Source: Deltaproteobacteria bacterium (GTDB lineage Bacteria; Desulfobacterota; Desulfobacteria; Desulfobacterales; UBA5852). Taken from it: 64,000 nt of DNA. The position numbers were made by a program, and so were the translations under genes. Below the pieces are notes generated by a model that searched no databases, was not told where the DNA came from, and saw only the letters and a list, made by a program, of their open reading frames with translations. Where the stretch lies: the NCBI GenBank assembly GCA_020444045.1, contig JAHLLS010000014.1, positions 94,592 to 158,591 on the forward strand, in the 5' to 3' direction. Shown here one piece after another: positions 44,311 to 52,536 of the stretch (within the stretch, counting starts at the first letter, position 1; every line of letters begins with the position of its first letter).

Positions 44311-45651
44311 TTAGACACCTAACATTTTATTCGGCAGCCAGGTGGCCAGTTCCGGCCAGATGCAGACGCAAACGATCACGATGACCTCGATGACCAGAAA
44401 AGGAAACACGCCCATCAGGACTTTGTACATCGGAACATCCGGGGCGATGCTCTTGACCACGTAGAGGTTCAGACCCACCGGTGGGGTCACCAGGCCGATT
44501 TCCAGGTTCACCGTCATGATCACCGCAAACCAGACCGGGTCGAACCCCAGCCCGGTGATCACCGGCAGCAGAAGCGGCGCCACCATGACGATGACCGCGG
44601 CCGGCGGAATGAAGAATCCGAGCACCAGCAGCAGGATGTTGATCGTGAAGATGATGCCCCATTTCCCGAAGGGCAGGGCCAGGATCCATTCGGCCAGGGA
44701 TTGCGTCACGTACAAGTCCGAGGAAATGTATCCGAAGATCAGGGCCGCAGCCATGATCATCAGGATCATGGCGCTCTCGTTCAAGGCCTTGATGATGATG
44801 TCCCACAGCTTTCGGGGATTGGTGACCTTGTAGATGATCAGGACCAGGACAAAGGCCATCACCGCGCCGACGCCGCCGGCCTCGCTGGGGGTGGCCCAAC
44901 CACCGTAAAGGGCCAGCATGATGCCGATGATGATCGCCACGAAGGGGCCCACCTTGCCAAGGGAGCGGAACCGGTCCCCCCAGGAGAAGGATTCGACCTC
45001 TCCCCGGTCCTCGATATAGTAGATGGCGCCGGCCTTGGCCGGGACCCGCTTGCGGTAGAAAAAGACGCCGGCCACCCAGACGCAGCTTAAAGCGATCTCC
45101 AGCAGGCCGGGAAGGATGCCGGCGATGAAGCATTTGCCGATGGAGCTTTCGGTGGCGATGCCGTAAAGGATCATGGTGACGCTGGGCGGTATGAGGATGC
45201 CGAAGGTGCCGGCATGGGCGATCAGACCGGTGGCCAGGGCCGCAGAGTACCCTTTTCTTCTCATCTCCGGGATGCCCACGCCGCCGATGGCCGCGGCCGT
45301 GGCCGGGCTCGATCCGGAAAGGGCGGCAAAGATGCCACAGGCAAGCATGTTGGCGATGCCCAACCCCCCGGGGATCTTGTACATCCATTTGTGCAAGGTC
45401 TCGTATAGGTCCCGGCTCGCCCGGCTGGCGGCGATGGGCGCGCTCAACATGATAAACAGCGGAATTGCCAGCAGGGCGAAGTTGTCGAGGCTACTGTAGA
45501 GCACATACGGTATCGACGGAAGAATGTGCGGGGAAAAGATCAGGACCGCGATGACCGATATTCCCGCCAGGCCGGCCCATATCGGCATTCCGGAAATCAG
45601 GAGCAGCAGTGCGCCGCCGAACAGAAAAATGTTGATAAAAAGTTGTTCCAT
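44311..45651 (-). CDS. dctM: TRAP transporter large permease subunit (DctM)
   Basis: The 446-residue membrane protein has about twelve to thirteen helices and the DctM signatures CGIFAALSGSSPATAAAIGG near 110-130, GYSAALATGLIAHAGTFGI and ILIPPSVTMILYGIATESS. It forms the Na+-driven channel of the TRAP importer with DctQ and the binding protein. The ATG at 45651 has GGAG seven bases upstream; an earlier in-frame start at 45693 lacks this. The gene order is DctP, DctQ, DctM on the minus strand. Confidence 0.93.
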   Translation of the reverse strand: MEQLFINIFLFGGALLLLISGMPIWAGLAGISVIAVLIFSPHILPSIPYVLYSSLDNFALLAIPLFIMLSAPIAASRASRDLYETLHKWMYKIPGGLGIANMLACGIFAALSGSSPATAAAIGGVGIPEMRRKGYSAALATGLIAHAGTFGILIPPSVTMILYGIATESSIGKCFIAGILPGLLEIALSCVWVAGVFFYRKRVPAKAGAIYYIEDRGEVESFSWGDRFRSLGKVGPFVAIIIGIMLALYGGWATPSEAGGVGAVMAFVLVLIIYKVTNPRKLWDIIIKALNESAMILMIMAAALIFGYISSDLYVTQSLAEWILALPFGKWGIIFTINILLLVLGFFIPPAAVIVMVAPLLLPVITGLGFDPVWFAVIMTVNLEIGLVTPPVGLNLYVVKSIAPDVPMYKVLMGVFPFLVIEVIVIVCVCIWPELATWLPNKMLGV

Positions 45652-45750
45652 ATTCAAGCTCCATCCTGAATCATTTAAAGGTGTCCGAAACAAATCCCAA
45701 TTCGAAGTTGCAGACGATGGCGCGGCACACCGAATCGGATCGCAAGCAGG

Positions 45751-46320
45751 CTATTCCGATTTGGCGGCCTCCAGGTCGATGTCCTTGAGCTCCGCCCGGA
45801 CGATCTCTTCATCAAACTCGCCCGCCTTGAACTTGGCGAGTTTGTCGACGATCTGCACGAGGTACTGGAGCACCAGCAGGGTCATGCCAAAGGGGATGAA
45901 CGCATAGGGAATCCACAGCGGCGGCCCCCACAGGGACTCGGAATGCCAGTTCTGGGCCACCGTTTCCCACCACATGGGATAGGCGTACCAGCCAATGATC
46001 CCCGAAAGCAGCATGGTGAACACCGAACCGAACAGCAGAAACGATTCACGGACCTTCGGGGGCAGGTAGACCAGCAGAAAATCGACGTTGAGATGGTGGT
46101 CGTTTTTCTGGACGTAGGCTGACCCCACGAACGTGGCAAAGATCAGCAGGAACACCGACATCTCCGTTTGCCAGATGGTGGATATGTCCAGGACCTTGCG
46201 AACGAACACCGCCTCGGTGATGATCAGGGACGCCGCAGCGATGGCGGCAGCCGACAAATAGCCCGTAACGACGCTGAGTCCTTGGATCAGGGACTTGAGT
46301 GCCTTCCAAAACATTTTCAT
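45751..46320 (-). CDS. dctQ: TRAP transporter small permease subunit (DctQ)
   Basis: A 189-residue protein with four membrane helices: VTGYLSAAAIAAASLIITEA, QTEMSVFLLIFATFVGSAY, SFLLFGSVFTMLLSGIIGWY and IPYAFIPFGMTLLVLQYLVQ. The DctQ hallmark after helix 2 is present as VQKNDHHLNVDFLLVYLP. The C-terminus is a charged tail. It pairs with DctM encoded 99 bases downstream. Confidence 0.9.
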   Translation of the reverse strand: MKMFWKALKSLIQGLSVVTGYLSAAAIAAASLIITEAVFVRKVLDISTIWQTEMSVFLLIFATFVGSAYVQKNDHHLNVDFLLVYLPPKVRESFLLFGSVFTMLLSGIIGWYAYPMWWETVAQNWHSESLWGPPLWIPYAFIPFGMTLLVLQYLVQIVDKLAKFKAGEFDEEIVRAELKDIDLEAAKSE

Positions 46321-46451
46321 CGCCACCTTTCAGAATTTGGTATGGGATCCGCTTCGTCCTCGTCAGGGATGAAGCGACAACACGGTGCCACAAAAAAATT
46401 GCGAAGCCCCGGATCGGGTAATCGGGGCTCCGCAGCCGTGCTGTCGAACGG

Positions 46452-47459
46452 TTAATCCATCGCGTCCACGGCCAGGTTCAGGATTTCCTGTCCGCCTTGG
46501 ACATTGTCAGCAAAATCCTTCCAGGCGGTCTTTTTGGCGAATGCCTGCCACGCCATGAATTCTTCCTTGGTCATTTCGTGGACATCTACGCCGGCCTTCG
46601 TGTACTCGTCGTACATTTCCTTGGCCAGGGCGTCGAAGTTCTGAAGGATCCATTCCTTATGCATCCACTCGGCGACTTCCAAAAAGACTTTCTGCTGGTC
46701 GGGCGACAGGCGCTCCCAGGTTTTTTCTGAGATGCACAAATTTTCCGCCATGTACCAGATGGAATACTTGGTCGGCACGTTGGCGTATTTGAGCTGCTCG
46801 TAGAGGCGGTAGCTCACGAAGGAGGCCGCCGAGGTCAGCATCGTGTCGATGACGCCGGTGGCCAGAGCCTGATAGGCCTCAGAAGAGGGCATGCTGGTGA
46901 TGGATGCACCGGCTTCTGCCATCATGAACTCGAACTTCTTTCCGGCGGCGCGCAGTTTTACGCCCTTGACATCTTCGGGAAGCTTGATCTGGCGGACATT
47001 GGACCCGATGCCGCCGGAAAACCAGGCCCAGGCCAGGTTCCGCACCCCGTTTTCCAGCATCATGGCCTCAAGCTTCTTCCCGATGGGTTTGTCGCTCCAG
47101 GTGAGCCCCTGGGCCACGTTCTGCACCACACAGGGCATCAGGCTGACCGAGAATTGGGGGACTTTCCCCGATGCGTAGTCGAGGGGAAACAGCGATATGT
47201 CGAGGGTTCCCATACGCATGGCGTCCCACTGCTCCTTGGCCTTGAAAAGAGCGGACGCGGGATAATACCGGAATTTGACATCACCGTTGGTCATCTCCGT
47301 GACCTTTGCCCCGAAGACCCGGGTCATTTCGTCCCGCACGTCGCCCTTGGCAAACTGATGGGATACTTTCAAGGTGATCGACTTGGCGTCCACTGTCGTG
47401 CACAGAAATGCGACGGTCACCAGGCCCAGAATCGCGCTTAATACGGCTCTTCTTTTCAT
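46452..47459 (-). CDS. dctP: TRAP transporter solute-binding protein (DctP)
   Basis: The 335-residue exported binding protein has a signal peptide (RRAVLSAILGLVTVAFLCTT, cleavage near VDA-KS), followed by LKVSHQFAKGDVRDEMTRVF. The conserved carboxylate-clamp region is VKGVKLRAAGKKFEFMMAEA near 160, where the Arg usually binds the ligand carboxylate. SSEAYQALATGVIDTMLTSA is also typical. A carboxylic acid ligand is expected. ATG 47459 is preceded by AGGAGGAGG. It lies first in the transporter operon, 174 bases after the GntR gene. Confidence 0.92.
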   Translation of the reverse strand: MKRRAVLSAILGLVTVAFLCTTVDAKSITLKVSHQFAKGDVRDEMTRVFGAKVTEMTNGDVKFRYYPASALFKAKEQWDAMRMGTLDISLFPLDYASGKVPQFSVSLMPCVVQNVAQGLTWSDKPIGKKLEAMMLENGVRNLAWAWFSGGIGSNVRQIKLPEDVKGVKLRAAGKKFEFMMAEAGASITSMPSSEAYQALATGVIDTMLTSAASFVSYRLYEQLKYANVPTKYSIWYMAENLCISEKTWERLSPDQQKVFLEVAEWMHKEWILQNFDALAKEMYDEYTKAGVDVHEMTKEEFMAWQAFAKKTAWKDFADNVQGGQEILNLAVDAMD

Positions 47460-47633
47460 CAATGCCTCCTCCTGATACTTGCGTTGGGTTAATAAGCCTC
47501 CTGCTTTCGGGCTATGCAAAACGGCTGTTATTGACAGTCGGTGCATCCGGAGCAGGCGGTTTTGCCGGCGAGGTCAACGCGTCGCATGGGGTGTGACTCC
47601 CTGCGACGACGGCTTTGAAGCCCCCCGGGTCTC

Positions 47634-48341
47634 TCATGCTTGCTTTGACGCCATCGTGGCAACGGTGGAACCAGCCACCTCCTTGGAAGAATCGGTGCCC
47701 TGATTCGAAACCAGAGCTTCCTCCTGGTTCTTAAGATGGTTTTTCATGGCCCTTTCCGCTGCCCCGGCGTCTTTTTTCCGAAACGCTTTCATCAATTTGT
47801 CATGTTCTTTTATCGACTGATCGAACCGCCCCAGTTTGTTGAGCTGTTGGGTTCGGTACAGAAAAATTTTATCCTGAAGGGATTGGATAAGTTCGTAGAG
47901 TATTTGGTTCTTGGCAAGCTTTCGAATATACTGATGGTACCGGTTGTTGGCGGCCAGATACTTTTCGCTGTTCTTTTCCGCGTGACGGTGCTTGAGCTCT
48001 TGGTGGATAGCTTCCAGCTTTTCCAGCTCCTGGTCGGTGATCCGTTGGGCGGCCAGGCGCGAGGCCTCCCCCTCCAGAAGCGTCATGACTTCGAAGATTT
48101 CCTTGATATTTTCGATGGAAGGCTCGGAGACGAAGGCGCCCTTGTTTGGGATGATATCAATCAGTCCCTCGGATTTAAGGGTGCGAAGCGCCTCCCGGAC
48201 TGGTGTGCGGCTGATCCCCAGCTGCTCGCAGAGTTCTCGTTCTTTCACCTTCTGGCCCTTGGTCAATACCCGCTGCCGGATCATTTCCCTGATTCTGTAA
48301 GAAACCTGCGATTCAAGAGATTCCACCTTTATCGAGCCCAT
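47634..48341 (-). CDS. GntR-family transcriptional regulator with FCD domain
   Basis: The 235-residue regulator has an N-terminal winged helix (KERELCEQLGISRTPVREAL, residues about 35-55, then PNKGAFVSEP) and a helical FCD ligand domain with metal-binding candidates (RYHQYIRKLAKN, EHDKLMKAFRKKD and a final MKNHL His). FadR/FCD regulators usually sense organic acids or acyl-CoA. It lies at the head of the TRAP and decarboxylase cluster and probably represses it. A perfect palindrome lies 175 bases upstream of its start (48516-48545). Confidence 0.9.
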   Translation of the reverse strand: MGSIKVESLESQVSYRIREMIRQRVLTKGQKVKERELCEQLGISRTPVREALRTLKSEGLIDIIPNKGAFVSEPSIENIKEIFEVMTLLEGEASRLAAQRITDQELEKLEAIHQELKHRHAEKNSEKYLAANNRYHQYIRKLAKNQILYELIQSLQDKIFLYRTQQLNKLGRFDQSIKEHDKLMKAFRKKDAGAAERAMKNHLKNQEEALVSNQGTDSSKEVAGSTVATMASKQA

Positions 48342-48382
48342 GTGCACTTTCCTTATAGTCGTGCATCCGAATCAAGACTGAT

Positions 48383-48881
48383 GGCTTCTGGAAAAGCTTC
48401 CCCAGTGGTTACTCCGGAAGTCCACCAAAATCGGCAACACATCGAATTCATGGTGTTGTCCTTCCGCGAGATGGCTGATCATACCGGAAAATGACCCGGC
48501 TGGAATCAAATATCAATTCTGCATAATGTATATATTATGCAGAATGTTTCATCTCATACTCCAGCTTATTCATTCATGTCAATTAAAAATAACGTACTTT
48601 TTTTAATTCTTTACTGAGCCTTAGTATGTGAATGATATTTAGCAGGGGCTGTTTTCGCATTCGACGAACACGCGTCACAGCTACCATTGGTGAAGGCCAC
48701 TTCCTTTTCAATCGCTTTTAACACCATCGCGACACTGACACAGGGTGGACGCTTACCCGCACGCTGTCGCGATGTGAGGGATTTGTGCCCGGAATTCAGG
48801 TGCTGTCATCATGAAATCCTGACCGGGTTAACGGCTTCGCAGGGCACTCCGGTTTGACACAGGCCACAGCCCTTGCCTTCA
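48383..48881. repeat. Right copy of the ~500-bp direct repeat
   Basis: This is the partner of 34887-35384. It starts about 40 bases upstream of the GntR start and extends into the last 73 bases of the intact QueG-like gene. The gap 48342-48808 contains only this repeat and the palindrome. The intact QueG gene continues to the right, so this copy is probably the original. Confidence 0.85.
48516..48545. promoter_or_regulatory. Perfect 12-bp inverted repeat, likely GntR operator
   Basis: ATTCTGCATAAT (48516-48527) and its exact complement ATTATGCAGAAT (48534-48545) flank GTATAT. The palindrome lies 175 bases upstream of the GntR gene and 264 bases downstream of the QueG-like gene stop. The left repeat has a degenerate version with the right half intact. 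Use as an autoregulatory site is inferred from position and symmetry. Confidence 0.55.
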
Positions 48882-49672
48882 AACCCGTATTGATCCTTGA
48901 TGTAGGAACGGACGAGTTCTCCCCGCATGTAGGCCCTGCATTTTTCCTTGTCGTGGCCTTTTTCGGAGATGGCCCCCACCGGGCATCGTTTGATGCATTT
49001 GCCGCACGTTCCCTTGGCGTAAAAAAGGCAATAGGCGTGATGATCCGTATACGGCCGAGGACTCGGCTGGATCCGGCACCGGGCCACCACAGAGCCGGTG
49101 CGCATGGCCTTGCCCCTTTGCGTGATCAGCCCATCGCAGAGACCGAAGGTGCCCAGACCGGCGGCGTAGGCCGCATGGCGCTCGGACCATTTCGAGGCGT
49201 ATCCGTACCGGGGCGACACCAACCTGGACCAGAGCGGCGAAAGCATCGGGGCCACCGCCTGAATCCCCTTTTCTCCGAGCCGGCGGACCACATGGGCCCT
49301 CAGCTTTTCATTGACCTTTTCACCGAAGGCCCTTGCACGGGCCCATCGTTCGGCCGGGAACCGGTCCTGTTTGCGGTTGTCGGACCGGGTCCGGGAGGTC
49401 TGGGGCAGGATCCAGCTGATCACGGTCAGGTCTCCGGCCTCGATGCGGCTTTCCGGAAAGGAGATCTGAAAGATTTCAGGCGGGGTCCAGTGAAACGGCC
49501 CCACATGGGTCTTATAGTCGTCAAAAAGCGGATCGTCACCGCCGGCAAAGCCCACAAGCGGATTCTCGAAAGCCTTTTCCCTGGTCTGGTTCTGAAGATT
49601 GTTTTCCGGGCTGTTGGCGATGAAGTCTTCGATCACGGACGTGATCCAGGCGGATTGTTGCAAGTCAGCCAT
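48809..49672 (-). CDS. QueG-like 4Fe-4S-binding protein
   Basis: The 287-residue protein resembles epoxyqueuosine reductase but is shorter. The central part has KWSERHAAYAAGLGTFGLCD and GKAMRTGSVVARC. The C-terminal region has two clusters: CGKCIKRCPVGAI near 212-224, and CRAYMRG followed by GKGCGLCQTGVPCEAVNP near 265-280. QueG uses B12 and two [4Fe-4S] clusters to make queuosine, but this protein belongs to a looser group found in anaerobes whose reaction is unknown. Its 3' end is duplicated at 35312-35384. Confidence 0.75.
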   Translation of the reverse strand: MADLQQSAWITSVIEDFIANSPENNLQNQTREKAFENPLVGFAGGDDPLFDDYKTHVGPFHWTPPEIFQISFPESRIEAGDLTVISWILPQTSRTRSDNRKQDRFPAERWARARAFGEKVNEKLRAHVVRRLGEKGIQAVAPMLSPLWSRLVSPRYGYASKWSERHAAYAAGLGTFGLCDGLITQRGKAMRTGSVVARCRIQPSPRPYTDHHAYCLFYAKGTCGKCIKRCPVGAISEKGHDKEKCRAYMRGELVRSYIKDQYGFEGKGCGLCQTGVPCEAVNPVRIS

Positions 49673-49831
49673 TGCCGCTCATCTCCCCGGCGTTTTTTTA
49701 CGCCGTCGTCTGTTGTGGAGGATACGTGGGGGCGGCCTTGAGACCCTCGATTTACCAATGAGCGCTTTACCCCCAAACACCAGCAAGGAGGAGTCCAATC
49801 GAGTCGGGTGGTAAGGTGGCTCCGCAGCTTG

Positions 49832-50575
49832 TCAGATGAAAACGCACTTTCCGTCTTCGGCATAATCGATTTCAAGCTGTTCGAGCCGGCCGAGCATGTC
49901 GTCGCTCATGTGGGTCATCATCAACCGCCGACAGGTCAACTCCTTTTTCCGTTCCAGCAGCGTCTTGTAGCTCAGGTGATTTTTCACCTGTTTATCATAG
50001 AAATAGGCTTCGCTGACAAACAAATCTGCGCCTTTGGCAGCCTGAATCAAACTATCGGTCCATTCCGTATCCCCGGAGTAGGAGACAATCTTGCCGCCGC
50101 ACTCCACACGAAGGGCAAACGGTGTTGAACCGCTTGCGTGGACAACGGGATAGGCGGTAATCGTCAGCGAATCAATGACCATGGCCTGGTTTTCGACAAG
50201 CTCGACAAAAGTGACCTCAAAATTTCGACGGATCTGCGAGGACCCGGGAAACAGCAGCTCCATCGCCGCTTTCACGCGGGACTCCACCCCCGGTGGCCCG
50301 GCTATCAGCAGAGGCCGGATCCGTTTGGTGACGAGTTGGGCATCGAGAATGAAAAAGGGGATGCCGGCAAAGTGATCGCCGTGCAGGTGGGTGATCAATA
50401 TGGCATCGATCGTGGCAGGGTCGATTCGCCAGCGTTTGATGGAGACCATGGCCGAGCCCCCGCAGTCGATCAGGAGCCGGGATGCTCCCAGATCCGCGTA
50501 AATGCATGTCTGAAGCCTTCCCCCACTGCCGAAGGCGTCGCCGCTGCCTAAAAATCGTACAAACGATTTTCCCAT
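49832..50575 (-). CDS. MBL-fold metallohydrolase, RNase Z-like
   Basis: The 247-residue protein has FLGSGDAFGSGGRLQTC at the start and the metal motif ITHLHGDHFAGIPFF near residues 60-74. Further ligands are in AYPVVHASGST, SYSGDTEWTD (bridging Asp) and MMTHMSDDML. The layout matches the RNase Z/arylsulfatase-like branch (HxHxDH with C-terminal His). The tRNA-processing exosite is not evident, so the substrate is open. It stands alone between the QueG-like gene and lgt. Confidence 0.85.
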   Translation of the reverse strand: MGKSFVRFLGSGDAFGSGGRLQTCIYADLGASRLLIDCGGSAMVSIKRWRIDPATIDAILITHLHGDHFAGIPFFILDAQLVTKRIRPLLIAGPPGVESRVKAAMELLFPGSSQIRRNFEVTFVELVENQAMVIDSLTITAYPVVHASGSTPFALRVECGGKIVSYSGDTEWTDSLIQAAKGADLFVSEAYFYDKQVKNHLSYKTLLERKKELTCRRLMMTHMSDDMLGRLEQLEIDYAEDGKCVFI

Positions 50576-50840
50576 ATGTCGCTCTTAAGTCACTGACAAG
50601 GGAGCCGTCAAGCATCCGGCTGAAGCAGGCGGCACCAGGTTTGGGTGTCCTGGCACCCTTGGCCAAAATCCGTCAGGTCCGCTGATCATAGGATTAGGAT
50701 CAGATCACGCCATGCTTTTTTTGGCGCATATCCCCATCTTGAAGATTGGGGCAACGAAAATATGACAGCTGCCTGAAAACTTGATATCCATCCGATAAAT
50801 GATACCTCGGTTTAAAATTCAGGAGCAACCGCACTTTTTT

Positions 50841-51698
50841 TTACGTCGACCCGCCTCGCAAAACCGCCCGGCGCCCAGCGACATAGGCTGCCAGACCGAT
50901 CAGCACCATCGCGCCGCACAATACCTGCCCCATGGTAAAAGGCCCCAAAACGTACATCAGGTGCGGGTCCGGCTCGCGGAAGAATTCGATGCCGAAGCGC
51001 ACCGTGCCGTACTCCATCAGATACAGCCCCAGAAGACCGCCTTTGCAGCGGGGATGATTGCGCACCGCCCAGAGCAGCACGAAAAGAAAAAGCCCCTCGA
51101 AGAACGCTTCGTACAACTGGGAGGGGTGCCGCAGCTGATGGGTGGGATCCAGCGGGAAAAACATCCCCCAGGGCATCGTGGTGACACGCCCGTATAGTTC
51201 CCCGTTGATGAAATTGCCCAGGCGCCCGAACGTATACCCCAGGGGTGCGGCCGGTGCGACGAAGTCGACCATCGTAACAAACGGAAGCTTGTTCCGCCGG
51301 CTGAAAAGATAGCCGGCCGCGACAACGCCGATGACCCCGCCATGGTAGGACATGCCGGAGATCCCGGTAAACCGGAATCCGTCGGACAAATCGAAGGGTA
51401 GAAAAATTTTAAGCGGATGCGCCGCAAAAAAGCTCAAATCGTAGAAGAGAACATATCCCAATCGGCCGCCCAGAATCGTCCCGGCAATCAGCCAGACCAT
51501 CAGGTCCTGGATGCGTTCCGGGGTGAACCAGGTGAAGCCATCTTTTTTTGATCGATAGACCAGAAGCCCGTAGGTCAGCGCAAAGGCCACGATATACATC
51601 AGACCGTAGTAACGCAGTTGGAACGATCCGATCTCAAAGAGATTCGGATCGATCATGCGGGGCAAATGCTGCCACCAATCCCAGAATGCGTGTGTCAT
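50841..51698 (-). CDS. lgt: Phosphatidylglycerol:prolipoprotein diacylglyceryl transferase
   Basis: Lgt adds diacylglycerol to the lipobox Cys of prolipoproteins in the inner membrane. The 285-residue protein has seven helices and the Lgt signature GRLGNFINGELYGRVT near 170-185, in which the Arg and Asn contact lipid. The start IDPNLFEIGSFQLRYYGLMY is typical, as is the catalytic region GMSYHGGVIG with the His. ATG 51698 has AGGA seven bases upstream; an in-frame start at 51797 would overlap the neighbour. Confidence 0.95.
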   Translation of the reverse strand: MTHAFWDWWQHLPRMIDPNLFEIGSFQLRYYGLMYIVAFALTYGLLVYRSKKDGFTWFTPERIQDLMVWLIAGTILGGRLGYVLFYDLSFFAAHPLKIFLPFDLSDGFRFTGISGMSYHGGVIGVVAAGYLFSRRNKLPFVTMVDFVAPAAPLGYTFGRLGNFINGELYGRVTTMPWGMFFPLDPTHQLRHPSQLYEAFFEGLFLFVLLWAVRNHPRCKGGLLGLYLMEYGTVRFGIEFFREPDPHLMYVLGPFTMGQVLCGAMVLIGLAAYVAGRRAVLRGGST

Positions 51699-51762
51699 CT
51701 CGTCGTCCTGTCCCAAATCCGAAAATATCGCCGGTAGCGTGCCGGCAACACGGAAGCCGCCA

Positions 51763-52491
51763 TCAGTCGTCAATGACCTCAATGTGGTCGATATCAATCC
51801 AGATCAGCGTTGGAAATGGCAGCGATCGGTTGTCGCCCCGCCGCGGATACACCCGCCGCCGGATCGGGAACACCAACCCGTCGAATGCCCGATGATCGCC
51901 GCTGTAATGAGCGGCCCGTGCATAGGGACCGATCACGCGTGCCGTGTAATCATGACGGCGAATGTGGCCCCGGTCATCGATGTAGAACGTCTGTTCGGGG
52001 CAATGCGTGGGCCAATCCGCAGGGAAACGGACCATTAAGGTCTGCCAGGTTTCCCCCGCCTCCTGCCAGGAATCGCCCACCGCCGGTTGAATGCCTTCCG
52101 CAAGCCATAAAAACGGCGTGCAGAGGTAGTTCCACATGGCATATCCGCCGAAATAAAGGACATCCAGGGCATCCCAGCAAATGTGCCGTCTCCAACTCGG
52201 AAAGAAGTGCCGGGGGTTGACCCGCTCCTGGACCACCGCCCCCTGATCCGTTTCGATCCACACCCGTTCCGGTGTAAACACACCGTGGTACCCCTTGAAA
52301 GGCGTAAACCTCACCCGGGGCCTGCGGGTATCCACCACCGCCCGGTAACAGCGGTAGGCGTTTCGCTGAAAACGGGCCGTCAGCGCAGCGCCGCCGCAAC
52401 GCACGTCGATCTTCAGGGCACGAACACGTCGCCAGCGTTCATACCCGCCATGGGCCGCCATCACGCGCTGAAGCAATCGTTCAGCGGACAT
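51763..52491 (-). CDS. Conserved protein, LolA/outer-membrane lipoprotein-sorting-like fold
   Basis: The 242-residue protein opens ERLLQRVMAAHGGYERWRRV, which recurs in proteins resembling LolA or RseB-type sorting factors, and continues with beta-strand-rich segments such as DVRCGGAALTARFQRNAY. No signal peptide is visible, so it may be cytoplasmic or start elsewhere. It lies upstream of lgt on the same strand (65-base gap), which fits a lipoprotein-related role, but the function is not established. Confidence 0.55.
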   Translation of the reverse strand: MSAERLLQRVMAAHGGYERWRRVRALKIDVRCGGAALTARFQRNAYRCYRAVVDTRRPRVRFTPFKGYHGVFTPERVWIETDQGAVVQERVNPRHFFPSWRRHICWDALDVLYFGGYAMWNYLCTPFLWLAEGIQPAVGDSWQEAGETWQTLMVRFPADWPTHCPEQTFYIDDRGHIRRHDYTARVIGPYARAAHYSGDHRAFDGLVFPIRRRVYPRRGDNRSLPFPTLIWIDIDHIEVIDD

Positions 52492-52536
52492 AGTCTAATT
52501 TTCCGAAGGGAAATTCCACAACCACGGCCGCTCGTC

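Noticed and set aside
47472..47633. A further GntR operator between the GntR and DctP genes
   Set aside because: No TGTATA-centred palindrome like the others could be found there, so co-regulation of the TRAP promoter is not supported by a visible site.
50731..50752. CCCCATCTT/AAGATTGGGG hairpin between the MBL gene and lgt as a terminator
   Set aside because: The stem has a bulge and no T-run follows on the lgt transcript strand, so I do not call it.
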